In this document: in pieces, positions 23,647 to 31,018 of the stretch
Position numbering within the stretch: position 1 is the stretch's first letter
Layout of the letters: the number at the start of each line of letters is the position of its first letter
Source: Streptomyces sp. MBT65
GTDB taxonomy: Bacteria; Actinomycetota; Actinomycetes; Streptomycetales; Streptomycetaceae
DNA: 64,000 nt
Direction of reading: 5' to 3'
NCBI RefSeq assembly: GCF_016612545.1
Contig: NZ_JAENRY010000003.1
Coordinates: forward strand, 46,068-110,067
The notes under the pieces: generated by a model
What the model was told of the DNA's origin: nothing
The model's input: only the letters and a program-made list of their open reading frames with translations
Databases searched by the model: none
Program-made: the position numbers and the translations under genes

Positions 23647-24152
23647 AGGACACCCGTCCCCTGCGCGGCGGCGACGATGGCGTCGCCGATGCCGTTGAGG
23701 AGGCCGGGCAGCCAGGCCAGCGCGCCCGCCACACCTGCGGTGAGGAGGAAGACGCTGCCGACGAACGCGCCGCCAGTGATGCGCCGCCTGTCTTTCTTCC
23801 CGGCGCTCTTGTACGAGAGGTAGACGAGGAAGACGGCTACGACGGCGACGATGGCGCCGGTCATGCCGAGGCCGACGAGCTGGCCGGTGGCGATGTGGGT
23901 CCCGGTGTCGGTGCCAGCGGCTGCGGCGCCGACGGACTCGCCGCTGCCGTTGGCGATGGACCCGGAGCGTTGGTGGATCCAGCCGAGCGCGCCGCCGGGG
24001 CAGGCGGCTGCGCAGGCCGCGCCCAGCGCCCCCTTCCCGAAGGCGGCGAGCTGCTTCATCTCGCGAGTTCCCGTGTACCAGGGGTGCAGGTTGGCGACGA
24101 GGACCAGGAGAGCGGCGAGGAGGCCGCCGGCGGTGAGCGCGGTGCCGTTCAT
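23643..24152 (-). CDS. multi-pass membrane protein of the PP2C operon
   Basis: A 169-aa protein starting MNGTALTAGGLLAALLVLVA at ATG 24152 (ATGA coupling). Membrane segments are at the N-terminus, about residue 100 (LVGLGMTGAIVAVVAVFLVY) and near the C-terminus (GGAFVGSVFLLTAGVAGALA). Between them lies a Gly/Ser/Ala-rich loop (SIANGSGESVGAAAAGTDTG) that may be extracytoplasmic. Spread-like proteins of actinomycete conjugative elements have this kind of layout, but no transfer ATPase is present here. Confidence 0.65.
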   Translation of the reverse strand: MNGTALTAGGLLAALLVLVANLHPWYTGTREMKQLAAFGKGALGAACAAACPGGALGWIHQRSGSIANGSGESVGAAAAGTDTGTHIATGQLVGLGMTGAIVAVVAVFLVYLSYKSAGKKDRRRITGGAFVGSVFLLTAGVAGALAWLPGLLNGIGDAIVAAAQGTGVL

Positions 24153-24799
24153 CGGGTGACTCCGGTGAGGAACTGGAAGGGGTCCCACCAGCTCAGGACT
24201 CCGAGAGAGCCGAGCAGGGCGGTCACGAGGAGGAAGCGGGGGATGGCGCGGCCGGTGCGCCGGTCGAGGACCCAGGCCGCAGCGAGGGCGACGCCGGCGA
24301 TGACGTACGCGCCGGCGATACCGGCCTCGAAACGGGCCTGGTGGAGGGTGTGTGCCCAGAGTCCGACCGGGCTGTGGCCCCCGAGCCAGGGCAGCAGCGC
24401 CAGCAGGATGGCCACGGCCATCCGCCAGGTGACGAGTGCGTCCCACAGGCGGTGCCACAGGCGCGGCGGCGCGTCCTCCGGCTCCGGCTCGGGCAGGACC
24501 AGCACCACTTCGTGGACATGGCGGACCTCGATCGGCGCCGGGGGCGGCTGGACAGCGACCGGCGGCGGTGGCGGTGCGGTGTGCCAGGGCGGGATCTGGC
24601 CGGGCTGCGGCGGGTGCGGGGGCAGTTGCACGGGCAGCGGTGTGCCGGCGGGGAGGACGCGGGTCGGGGTGATCGGCTGCGGTTTCTGAGGGGTGCTCAC
24701 GGTGGGGTCCTGGTGGCCGAAGGGTCGGACGCGGAGGCGGCGCAGGTGGGCGCGGGCGCGCAGCTCGTCGCCGTCGAGGGACGGCTGCGCGCCGGTCAC
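24149..24799 (-). CDS. proline-rich membrane protein of the PP2C operon
   Basis: A 216-aa protein (MTGAQPSLDGDELRARAHLR). A long Pro-rich cytoplasmic stretch (residues about 35-90, PPHPPQPGQIPPWHTAPPPP) precedes about three membrane helices (WRMAVAILLALLPWLGGHS, GIAGAYVIAGVALAAAWVL, FLLVTALLGSLGVLSWWDPF). Start and stop overlap both neighbours as ATGA. The Pro-rich part suggests a protein-protein contact surface. No known family identified. Confidence 0.65.
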   Translation of the reverse strand: MTGAQPSLDGDELRARAHLRRLRVRPFGHQDPTVSTPQKPQPITPTRVLPAGTPLPVQLPPHPPQPGQIPPWHTAPPPPPVAVQPPPAPIEVRHVHEVVLVLPEPEPEDAPPRLWHRLWDALVTWRMAVAILLALLPWLGGHSPVGLWAHTLHQARFEAGIAGAYVIAGVALAAAWVLDRRTGRAIPRFLLVTALLGSLGVLSWWDPFQFLTGVTR

Positions 24800-26403
24800 G
24801 GCGTCTGCCGGGCGGATTGGTCGGCGAGGGCGTCGCGCACCTGCACCGCGCGGTCCTGGCCGATGCCCAGTTCGGCCTTCAGAACGCGGATGGGCGCGGT
24901 ACGGCCGTGCGTACGCCGGTGGTCGAGGTCGACCTGCCGGGCCCGCTCGATCAGCGACTCGGGTACGGACGGAGTACGAGCCGCCCCCGCCGTAGCCGTG
25001 TCCCCGGGTACGGCGGGCTGCGGTATCCCGAGTACGCGACGGGGCCGGGTACGGGACGGCTCACGGTCGGCCGCATGGTCCTCGGCGCCGCGGTCCCCGG
25101 AGTACGTACGGGTGTCGCCGCTGGGCGCGGACGGGCTGGGTACCTCGGGTACGCGGGCGTGTACCTCGCTGCGGGTACGGGCCCGAGCGGGTACGGCGCA
25201 GGCATGGGACGGGCGTACCCCGGCCTCGGTCCTGAGATCTAATTGCAGGCCACCGGCCTGGTACGCGTACTCGACCGTGTCGGGTAGGGCCTCGTGGGCG
25301 ATGGACTGCGAGACCGGGTCAACGGGCAGCGCGGGGAACAGCGCCACCGGCGCCGGGCCGGTGGGTACGGCCGCGGATACCCGGTCGGGTACGGGCTCGG
25401 GTACGGCGTGCAGAGCGATGCGTACCTGTGCCTCGGACACGGGTACGCCGTACTCGGTGCACAGCGAGGCGAGCTGTGCCGGGCTGGTGTCCGGGTGCGC
25501 GCCGTGTACCTGCACGACGGCGTCGACCGGGTCCAGGCGGCGCAGCTCCGCACCGGCCACGCCCAGGGGCGTACTCGGGTACGGCTCGGGTACGGGTACG
25601 GCGGTCCACGGGGTGGGCAGCTCGACGTCCCGCAGCTGGCCGGCGCTGCGGCGGGCGGCGAGCAGCTGCATGAGCTGGTGGCGCTGCGCCGCGTCGACCG
25701 CGGCCCCGGAGCGTGCGACCGAGGCTTTGAGTGCGCCGCGCCCCCACCAGCCGAGGCGGCGGCGGGAAGCGAGACGTACGGCGCGGGCGGTCGCCCGGTC
25801 GCGGGAGACCTGCGCGGCGGTCCGGCCGCGGGTCGCGAGACCGAGGTAGGACAGCAGCCGCTCGCGCAGCTCATGGCCGATCTGCGCGGGCAGTCCGGAG
25901 GACAGGGCCTGCGGGCGGGCGACGCGGATCTCCAGGCCCATCGCGAGGTGCCAGAGCAGGGCGGCCATGACCGGGCCGAAGACGGCGCGGACGAGGCCTC
26001 CGACGAGACCCGACTCGGTGAACGCGGGGATCACCTGGACTCCGGCGATGCACCAGACCATGACGCCGGGCACGCCAGGGGTGCCGGCCTCGGTGGCGCG
26101 GCTGGTGGCGATCTTGTTGGCGCGGGCCATGACGGCGCAGACGACGAGGACGATCTCGCCGGCCGCGAACAGCCATAGCCGCTCGCGGACCTCCATGTGC
26201 AGGCGGTGATCGGCGAAGCGCCAGCTCGTGTCGGCGGAGAAGCCCGTGCAGACCAGGGCGCCGATGCTGGCGGCGAGCACGGTGCCGCTGGTGCGGTGCG
26301 CGATGTAGGCGGCGAGAGTGACGAGGAGTGCGACGAGGACGCCCGCGATCAGGACGGCGGACTGGTGTCCGCTCGTCCAGGCGATGGGCTGGTCCAGGAA
26401 CAC
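24796..26403 (-). CDS. DUF2637-like membrane protein with long cytoplasmic tail
   Basis: A 535-aa protein, GTG start (FLDQPIAWTSGHQSAVLIAG) with GGAG 7 nt upstream. The N-terminal 190 residues form four or five membrane helices; the run RLWLFAAGEIVLVVCAVMAR resembles DUF2637/SpdB2-type proteins of Streptomyces mobile elements. The tail is disordered and Pro/Val-rich, and ends in a small HTH-like module (TAPIRVLKAELGIGQDRAVQ). The DNA for the tail contains the GTAC island (28 copies in about 700 bp, with unusual GTA valine codons). The largest protein of the operon and probably its membrane core. Confidence 0.7.
   Translation of the reverse strand: MFLDQPIAWTSGHQSAVLIAGVLVALLVTLAAYIAHRTSGTVLAASIGALVCTGFSADTSWRFADHRLHMEVRERLWLFAAGEIVLVVCAVMARANKIATSRATEAGTPGVPGVMVWCIAGVQVIPAFTESGLVGGLVRAVFGPVMAALLWHLAMGLEIRVARPQALSSGLPAQIGHELRERLLSYLGLATRGRTAAQVSRDRATARAVRLASRRRLGWWGRGALKASVARSGAAVDAAQRHQLMQLLAARRSAGQLRDVELPTPWTAVPVPEPYPSTPLGVAGAELRRLDPVDAVVQVHGAHPDTSPAQLASLCTEYGVPVSEAQVRIALHAVPEPVPDRVSAAVPTGPAPVALFPALPVDPVSQSIAHEALPDTVEYAYQAGGLQLDLRTEAGVRPSHACAVPARARTRSEVHARVPEVPSPSAPSGDTRTYSGDRGAEDHAADREPSRTRPRRVLGIPQPAVPGDTATAGAARTPSVPESLIERARQVDLDHRRTHGRTAPIRVLKAELGIGQDRAVQVRDALADQSARQTP
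24899..25603. repeat. GTAC tetranucleotide island (28 copies)
   Basis: Direct counting gives 28 GTAC between 24899 and 25603, often as GGGTACGG. About two to three would be expected in sequence of this composition. The copies fall in all three codon phases of the 24796 gene (GTA-CCC, CCG-TAC and CGT-ACC contexts), so they are not explained by a repeated peptide alone. Confidence 0.75.
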
Positions 26404-26467
26404 GAGAGCTCCAAGGAAGTGGGGCCGGTCCCGCTCAGAGGCGGGGCGGACCGGCCGGTCTGGCGGG

Positions 26468-26551
26468 TCAGTGGGTGCTCATCCAGACGACGGCGAAGAC
26501 AGCGGACGCGACGGACGCGAGGATGCCGAGGCCGTACCAGAAGCGCTCCAT
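26468..26551 (-). CDS. 27-aa single-pass membrane peptide
   Basis: A mini-gene overlapping the upstream stop by one base. The peptide starts MERFWYGLGILASVASAVFA and ends VVWMSTH, so nearly the whole length spans a membrane. Too short for a family call, but placement inside an operon of membrane proteins fits. Confidence 0.5.
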   Translation of the reverse strand: MERFWYGLGILASVASAVFAVVWMSTH

Positions 26552-26913
26552 CAGGTGGCGCCTCCCTGGTCGACCCAGGCGCCGCAGCGTCCGCACACGT
26601 ACTCCCCGTCCTTGGCCGCCATCGGCCGGCCGCAGCAGGAGGGAGCGCTCGCCGTCGCGGGCTGCGCGATCTCGCGCAGCAGTGCGGCGTACTCGCGGCG
26701 GGTGATGCGGGCCGTGACCTCGGGCGCCTGTTCGCGCAGGAGCGGGACGAGGGTCGGCAGCGTGGTCGTCATCTGCAGCAGCGCGATCCGTGCGACGGGC
26801 GTGAACTCCTGGTCGGGCCGCTCGGTCTCCAGCCGCTCCGCCATCTCGCCGAGCATCTGCCGTACGAGCTGTGCCATCTGTGACCGCCGCCTGCTGGAGC
26901 GGGGGCTGGTCAT
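26551..26913 (-). CDS. 120-aa helical protein with C-terminal zinc ribbon
   Basis: Starts MTSPRSSRRRSQMAQLVRQM at ATG 26913, overlapping the upstream stop as ATGA. Helical N-terminal 75 residues are followed by a zinc ribbon: CCGRPM, then CGRCGAW, with spacing that would bind one Zn. It is the second gene of the PP2C operon. Function unknown; could bind nucleic acid or a protein partner. Confidence 0.65.
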   Translation of the reverse strand: MTSPRSSRRRSQMAQLVRQMLGEMAERLETERPDQEFTPVARIALLQMTTTLPTLVPLLREQAPEVTARITRREYAALLREIAQPATASAPSCCGRPMAAKDGEYVCGRCGAWVDQGGAT

Positions 26914-27215
26914 CCGAGGTTCTTCGCGGCGGCACGGAGACGGAGCGCGGTCTCGCCGCGGGTGCCGGCGCTCAGGTCGGGCATCACGCGGTGGGCGCGC
27001 TCCAGGCTGTCGCGGCGGACGACTTCCGGCAGGGTGCCGAGCACGGTGTCCGTGGCGATGTCCAGCGCGCGGCGCTGTGCCACCGGGCCCACGGGCTGGG
27101 TGCCGTCCATCTCCAGCATGCGGGCCATGACGATCAGGACCTGTGCGGCGTAGGACGGCTGCTCGATCAGGCGCCGCAGCGCTTCGTCCGTGGGGTCGGT
27201 CTGGGTACGCTCCAT
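26910..27215 (-). CDS. 101-aa helical protein, first gene of the membrane/PP2C operon
   Basis: Starts MERTQTDPTDEALRRLIEQP at ATG 27215 with AGGAG 9 nt before. All helical (SYAAQVLIVMARMLEMDGTQ, RDSLERAHRVMPDLSAG). It heads the leftward operon, 108 bp from the 28-bp palindrome and behind a 12-bp stem leader hairpin. Longer readings would start inside the palindrome and divergent promoter region. No family recognised. Confidence 0.65.
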   Translation of the reverse strand: MERTQTDPTDEALRRLIEQPSYAAQVLIVMARMLEMDGTQPVGPVAQRRALDIATDTVLGTLPEVVRRDSLERAHRVMPDLSAGTRGETALRLRAAAKNLG

Positions 27216-27252
27216 GCGGGCCTGCTCCTTTGATCGCTTCAGAGACGGGTCC

Positions 27253-27297
27253 ACCCCTCGCCCCGGAGTGACAGCTCCGCATGGGGCGAGGGGTTTT
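27253..27297 (+). terminator. 12-bp stem hairpin with TTTT between divergent genes
   Basis: ACCCCTCGCCCC at 27253-27264 pairs with GGGGCGAGGGGT at 27283-27294, with an inner GGAG/CTCC stem, and TTTT follows on the plus strand. On the minus strand it is in the 5' leader of the PP2C operon. It would stop plus-strand read-through into the divergent HTH gene, or act as a leader structure. Confidence 0.5.
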
Positions 27298-27322
27298 GCC
27301 GTTGTGCAGGATCCAAAGTAGC

Positions 27323-27350
27323 GACCTTGTTGCCACGTGGCAACAAGGTC
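27323..27350. promoter_or_regulatory. 28-bp perfect palindrome, candidate operator
   Basis: GACCTTGTTGCCAC followed by its exact complement. It lies between the divergent HTH gene (27403, plus) and the PP2C operon (27215, minus). A perfect 28-bp dyad between divergent genes is a strong candidate binding site for a dimeric regulator, probably the 27403 product. Confidence 0.75.
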
Positions 27351-27402
27351 AGACAGGATGGTGTCCGTGGCCGAGGTCGAGGCCGTCGAAGGAGGGCCGG
27401 AC

Positions 27403-27639
27403 ATGGTGTCGTTCCGTGAGCTCGCGCGCAGACTCGTGGCTGACGGGATCGTCGAGACGATCTCTCATCAGCGATTGTCGAAGATCTCGCGGGAGGACCC
27501 CGCGTTCCCGCCGGTCGTCAAGGTGGGCAGCTCGAACGCCGTGGACTATCGCCTTGCCGCCCCCTACTTCAAGCAGCGAGTCATCCGCCCGGGGAGACGC
27601 ACGGACCTGCAGGGGAAGGCACCCACACCCGAAGGATGA
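27403..27639 (+). CDS. HTH regulator divergent to the PP2C operon
   Basis: A 78-aa protein starting MVSFRELARRLVADGIVETI at ATG 27403, 6 nt after GGAGGG; an ATG at 27358 is in frame but lacks a ribosome site. The pattern SFRELARRLV, then ISHQRLSKISREDPAFPPVV and SNAVDYRLAAPYFKQR is that of an AlpA/MerR-like HTH. Placed next to the 28-bp palindrome, it is the natural candidate for its binding protein. Confidence 0.7.
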   Translation: MVSFRELARRLVADGIVETISHQRLSKISREDPAFPPVVKVGSSNAVDYRLAAPYFKQRVIRPGRRTDLQGKAPTPEG

Positions 27640-27723
27640 ACGGCCGAAGCCTCCCGCCCTGCCGAGCCCTCGACCCATGTCCGCGCGCCGGTCGGGGGCT
27701 CACCGCTGTCCGGCCTAAACTCC

Positions 27724-27975
27724 GTGCACGTGACAGACATCCCGGATGATTTGATCAAGCTGGAACGTTCCGCCGAGAGCGAGCGGGCGCGGCTCGCAGG
27801 CCTCATCGGCGACGAATACGACGCACAGTGGAGGACCTGGCGTAAGGCGGCCGAGGACTTCCAGGCGGCGGTCACGGAGTACGCGGCTCGTGACGGTGTG
27901 ACCGTGTCGCGGTACGAGGTGGAGCGGGCGGCGAAGGCTGCGGTGCGGCACGCCGAGGAGGATCCGGCCGGGTAG
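27724..27975 (+). CDS. conserved Streptomyces-type hypothetical protein
   Basis: An 83-aa helical protein (HVTDIPDDLIKLERSAESER). Starts at GTG 27724; GTG 27730 is an alternative. The pattern DEYDAQWRTWRKAAEDFQAA ending KAAVRHAEEDPAG looks familiar from small Streptomyces proteins of unknown role found near mobile-element regulators. It is followed by a (CCGGGTAG)3-like tandem repeat that includes its stop. Confidence 0.6.
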   Translation: MHVTDIPDDLIKLERSAESERARLAGLIGDEYDAQWRTWRKAAEDFQAAVTEYAARDGVTVSRYEVERAAKAAVRHAEEDPAG

Positions 27976-28034
27976 CCGGGTAGCCGGGTACCCCCGGGTC
28001 GACGTCGCACGGGCATGGTGTTTGAATCGAACAC

Positions 28035-28463
28035 ATGAGCGAGCTGCCGCCGGATCCGCCACGCCTCCGGGCGATCCTGACCCACCTGGAGCAGCAGCTC
28101 GCCGCCACCGACACCATCGCGACGTACCTCCGTCTCCAGCGCGACGCGGTCCAGCAGGCGCTCGCCTCCGCCGAACGCCAGAACACACCCCGCCCGCCAG
28201 CCGCCACAGCCCCGAGCAGCCCTCGGCACCCTCCGCGGGCGACGAGGATGAGGCTCCGGCCAGGCACCTACATGCTGGAACCGAAGATCCACCCGGACCA
28301 TCCACGGCCGCCCATCATCCACATCGGGGGCTGCAACCGGCCCGAACGGTCGACGAGCGAGTGCACGGTGAGGGAGGCGGAACTCGCCCTGACACCTGGG
28401 TTGGTGGGGGCCGAGGCGTGCCCGCGCTGCCGGCCGGACTTGTCGTTGGGCCTCGCGCAGTGA
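28035..28463 (+). CDS. DUF6233-like protein
   Basis: A 142-aa protein starting MSELPPDPPRLRAILTHLEQ. The N-terminal helix with DPPRLRAILTHLEQQLAATD and TYLRLQRDAVQQAL is the signature of the DUF6233 group of small actinobacterial proteins. The C-terminal half has a Pro-rich linker, then IIHIGGCNRPERS and EACPRCRPDLS with paired cysteines. Convergent with the 28474 gene, 10 bp apart. Function unknown. Confidence 0.6.
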   Translation: MSELPPDPPRLRAILTHLEQQLAATDTIATYLRLQRDAVQQALASAERQNTPRPPAATAPSSPRHPPRATRMRLRPGTYMLEPKIHPDHPRPPIIHIGGCNRPERSTSECTVREAELALTPGLVGAEACPRCRPDLSLGLAQ

Positions 28464-28473
28464 ACGGTGCATA

Positions 28474-29229
28474 TCAGGCGGCCACAACCTTGTCGAGCAG
28501 CCCGGCGCTCTCCCCGGCGTCGTCCTGGTCCTCCTCTGCGGACGCGAGCTCGGCCACCTTGATGCGGGCGGCCAGGGCGAGCTCGTCGCGGGTGAACATG
28601 GCCTTGCACGTGCCGCACTCGGTGTACAGCTCGTGGTCGGTCTCCACCAGGGCGAGGGAGTCGCAGCGGGGGCACGGCTGCGGAACGGCGCGTCGGCGGG
28701 GTCGCAGGCGGGTGGTGTCGCGGACGACACGCATCAGCTGGCCGAGCTCGTCGCAGTAGTCGCCGGCCCAGGGACGGCGCGATGCCCAGGCGAGGGGCTT
28801 GGGCTGGGCAAGCCACCGCGCGAGGTCATCGGGGGCGAGCGATATCGGGGGGTTCCAGCGGCGTTCCTCGGTGATCAGGCGAACCCAGGCGATGAGGACG
28901 CCGGCGATCGGGAGCTGCCCGTGCTGGTCCTCGCGGGCGTCACCGTGAGGATCACGGATCTGGTCGGTCCAGGCGGCGGGGCCGAGGAGGTTCAGAACGT
29001 CGACGCGGCCGGGCAGCGGCGCGGTGCGATGGACCGTACGGCCGCCGGTGCGGTCGCCGGCGGTCTCTCGTTGACGGGAGCCCTTGAGCACCGTGATCTG
29101 TAGGGGCAGTTCACGGAGCCAGACACCGATGCGGTCGACGCACGGGGTACACAGAGTCTGGGCCGTGGCGCGTTCGGTGTCGCGGAACTCGCGGGTGCAG
29201 GTGGCGCAGTGCCGGGGCGAGTCGGTCAT
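28474..29229 (-). CDS. zinc-ribbon protein, last gene of early operon
   Basis: A 251-aa protein starting MTDSPRHCATCTREFRDTER at ATG 29229 (ATGA coupling). Two Cys4 modules: CATC ... CTPC at the N-terminus, and CPRC ... CGTC near residue 205. The middle contains a Trp-rich helical region (WLAQPKPLAWASRRPWAGDY). Proteins of this layout are common in actinophage early regions; a nucleic-acid-binding role is likely but unproven. Confidence 0.6.
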   Translation of the reverse strand: MTDSPRHCATCTREFRDTERATAQTLCTPCVDRIGVWLRELPLQITVLKGSRQRETAGDRTGGRTVHRTAPLPGRVDVLNLLGPAAWTDQIRDPHGDAREDQHGQLPIAGVLIAWVRLITEERRWNPPISLAPDDLARWLAQPKPLAWASRRPWAGDYCDELGQLMRVVRDTTRLRPRRRAVPQPCPRCDSLALVETDHELYTECGTCKAMFTRDELALAARIKVAELASAEEDQDDAGESAGLLDKVVAA

Positions 29230-29525
29230 CGCTGGCGTCCTCCGTCGTGCTGTTCTGGTGGTTCGGCGTGCTGTGCACGGGGCAGTCGCCACTCGATGCG
29301 GCCGCCGCCGTAGCCGCGGATCAAGTCGTCGAGGGTGGCCGACGCAGCGGTGAGGCCGAGCTCCTGGTCCTCGATTGCGACGGCCTCGCCGTCGGCCGTC
29401 ACCCAGCCGTTGAACATCCGATGCCGCAGGTGCAGACGGAAGGGCTGGCCAGCGGGCGGCCGTACGGGCTGGGGGATGGTGAGGCGGCCATTGCCGTCGT
29501 CGATTCCGGAGCTTCGGCGGGTCAC
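29226..29525 (-). CDS. hypothetical 99-aa protein
   Basis: GTG start overlapping the upstream stop as GTGA (TRRSSGIDDGNGRLTIPQPV). Short beta-rich region (FRLHLRHRMFNGWVTADGEA) followed by a helix and a polar tail. Its stop overlaps the next start. No family recognised. Confidence 0.55.
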   Translation of the reverse strand: MTRRSSGIDDGNGRLTIPQPVRPPAGQPFRLHLRHRMFNGWVTADGEAVAIEDQELGLTAASATLDDLIRGYGGGRIEWRLPRAQHAEPPEQHDGGRQR

Positions 29526-29836
29526 TGCGCACCACGTCCGGACGGGTCGGCCGGCTGCGTGGTGTGTTCCAGGGCGAAGGCTTGGGCTTCGCAGCAGTCG
29601 GCGGCTTCGCGGAACCCGGTGGGGTCGATGTACCGCAGGGTCTTGGCCATGTCGCGCAGTGCCTCGGGCGCTGACGGTGCGTCGACGGAGGAGAGTGCGG
29701 CGGCGACGTTGGCACGCGCTTTGCGGAAAGCCTCGCGCAAGCAGAGGACACCGGCCGCGGCGAAACAGATCAACCCCAGGGCCAGGCATCCGAGGGCGGC
29801 CAGGACGATGAGGCCGGGCAGGGCGGGGACTCTCAT
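29522..29836 (-). CDS. 104-aa membrane-anchored protein
   Basis: Starts MRVPALPGLIVLAALGCLAL at ATG 29836 (ATGA overlap). One long or two short membrane helices (residues 5-32, GLICFAAAGVLCL), then a helical cytoplasmic region with MAKTLRYIDPTGFREAADCC. A small membrane protein in the middle of the early operon; function unknown. Confidence 0.6.
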   Translation of the reverse strand: MRVPALPGLIVLAALGCLALGLICFAAAGVLCLREAFRKARANVAAALSSVDAPSAPEALRDMAKTLRYIDPTGFREAADCCEAQAFALEHTTQPADPSGRGAQ

Positions 29837-30444
29837 GACCGCAGCTCCCCGGTCGTGTCGTCGGCCACGGTGGTCGGGCCCGGCATGGCGGCGAGGGTCT
29901 CGGCTGCACGCTGCGGGTCGTCGGTGGGCAGTTGCTCGGCGACCGCCTGGAGCAGGGCGGGCAGAGTTCCCATACGACGGTCGATCGCCTCGATCCAAGC
30001 GACGTAGACGGCAGCGCCCTGAACCAGCTCGGCGCGCAACGTCACCGGGTCGGCCTCGGCCATGGCTTCGGCGTGCTCCTCGTCAGAGATCAGTCGCCAC
30101 GTCACCTCGCCTCGCTCTGCGGCCAGTTGGCACCGAGCTCGGGCAGCTCCGGCAGCGGTCTGCTGGCTTGCTGATCCGGTGCCGTCGGGGTGGTTCTGTG
30201 GCCCCCACTGTTTGTCCTGACGGCCGCGCTCGGCGGCGATCTCGTCCAGGACGCCCGTCAGGCCGATGCGGGGGTGCCACTGGTCGGCGACCTGCCGCAG
30301 AACGTGGGCGGCGCGGGGTTTGTCGAAGCCCTTGACCCAGGCCTCCAACGTGACCGTGGCCTCGGTGTTGCCGGGGCGGATGAGGACGCCGGCCAGGGCG
30401 TCGCGCCCGTCCACGGCGACGAGCTTCGTGTCTTTGCTGGTCAC
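29833..30444 (-). CDS. MazG/NTP-pyrophosphohydrolase-like phage protein
   Basis: A 203-aa protein (MTSKDTKLVAVDGRDALAGV). Residues about 62-85, LDEIAAERGRQDKQWGPQNH, match the motif seen at the start of phage dATP/dGTP pyrophosphohydrolase-like and MazG-related domains; the following helices (RLISDEEHAEAMAEADPVTL and YVAWIEAIDRRM) fit that all-helical fold. A nucleotide-pool role is plausible; catalytic residues were not verified. Confidence 0.55.
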   Translation of the reverse strand: MTSKDTKLVAVDGRDALAGVLIRPGNTEATVTLEAWVKGFDKPRAAHVLRQVADQWHPRIGLTGVLDEIAAERGRQDKQWGPQNHPDGTGSASQQTAAGAARARCQLAAERGEVTWRLISDEEHAEAMAEADPVTLRAELVQGAAVYVAWIEAIDRRMGTLPALLQAVAEQLPTDDPQRAAETLAAMPGPTTVADDTTGELRS

Positions 30445-30671
30445 AAGATCTCCGTTACGTCGATGTCGATGGGGAGTTGTCCGTCGCCGGGTGGGGCGGG
30501 CTGCCGGATGACGGCGCGGACGCTGGCGGGGTCACGGCGGATCGCGGCGCGCTGGCCGGGCCGGAGCTTGCGCCAGCAGCGGGACCCGACCCGTCGCGCT
30601 CGGGCAGCGGCGGAGTAGACGGGCTGGTGGCACAGAGCGCACTCGACGGCCTCTGCTGGGCGGATGGTCAT
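30441..30671 (-). CDS. DUF6011-like zinc-binding protein
   Basis: A 76-aa protein starting MTIRPAEAVECALCHQPVYS. CALC near residue 11 and a later SRCWRKL form the short Cys motif of DUF6011-type proteins common in actinophages. A C-terminal stretch GDGQLPIDIDVTEIL is acidic. Overlaps both neighbours by 4 bp. Function unknown. Confidence 0.6.
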   Translation of the reverse strand: MTIRPAEAVECALCHQPVYSAAARARRVGSRCWRKLRPGQRAAIRRDPASVRAVIRQPAPPGDGQLPIDIDVTEIL

Positions 30672-31018
30672 CGGCGCCCCAACTGCCCGCCCCAGAGGGG
30701 CGGTTGGACGGTCGGCCTGCGACGGGCCGGACGCGAACTGGGCGCCTGCTGCTGGCCGTTGCCGCTGCAGCTGCTCCAGTGCGCGAGCGCCTTCCACTCC
30801 AGCAGCTCGGCGTCCGGCCGGTCCTGGTCGAGCTCGCGGACGACCAGGCCGCCGGTACCGGTGGTGTGCGCGGCCAGCCCGCCGGAGGGGGACGGCAGCG
30901 AGTTCAGCGGTACGCGCCGCCCGCGCTGCGGTCCTGATCCCCAGGTCGCCCAGCGGATCGGTGCGCTGCACCTGGTGCACAGGGTGACCCCGCGGGTGGG
31001 GTGGGGTGTGGTGGGCAT
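30668..31018 (-). CDS. hypothetical 116-aa protein with Cys motif
   Basis: Starts MPTTPHPTRGVTLCTRCSAP. CTRC opens a half zinc ribbon; the middle has LDQDRPDAELLEWKALAHW, and the C-terminus is polar and Arg-rich. The start overlaps the replication-like gene stop by one base. No family recognised. Confidence 0.55.
   Translation of the reverse strand: MPTTPHPTRGVTLCTRCSAPIRWATWGSGPQRGRRVPLNSLPSPSGGLAAHTTGTGGLVVRELDQDRPDAELLEWKALAHWSSCSGNGQQQAPSSRPARRRPTVQPPLWGGQLGRR

Noticed and set aside
21884..27639. Reading the membrane operon as a conjugative element (AICE) inserted in the phage
   Set aside because: No TraB-type DNA translocase, replication initiator or second integrase is present; only the membrane proteins resemble Spd genes.
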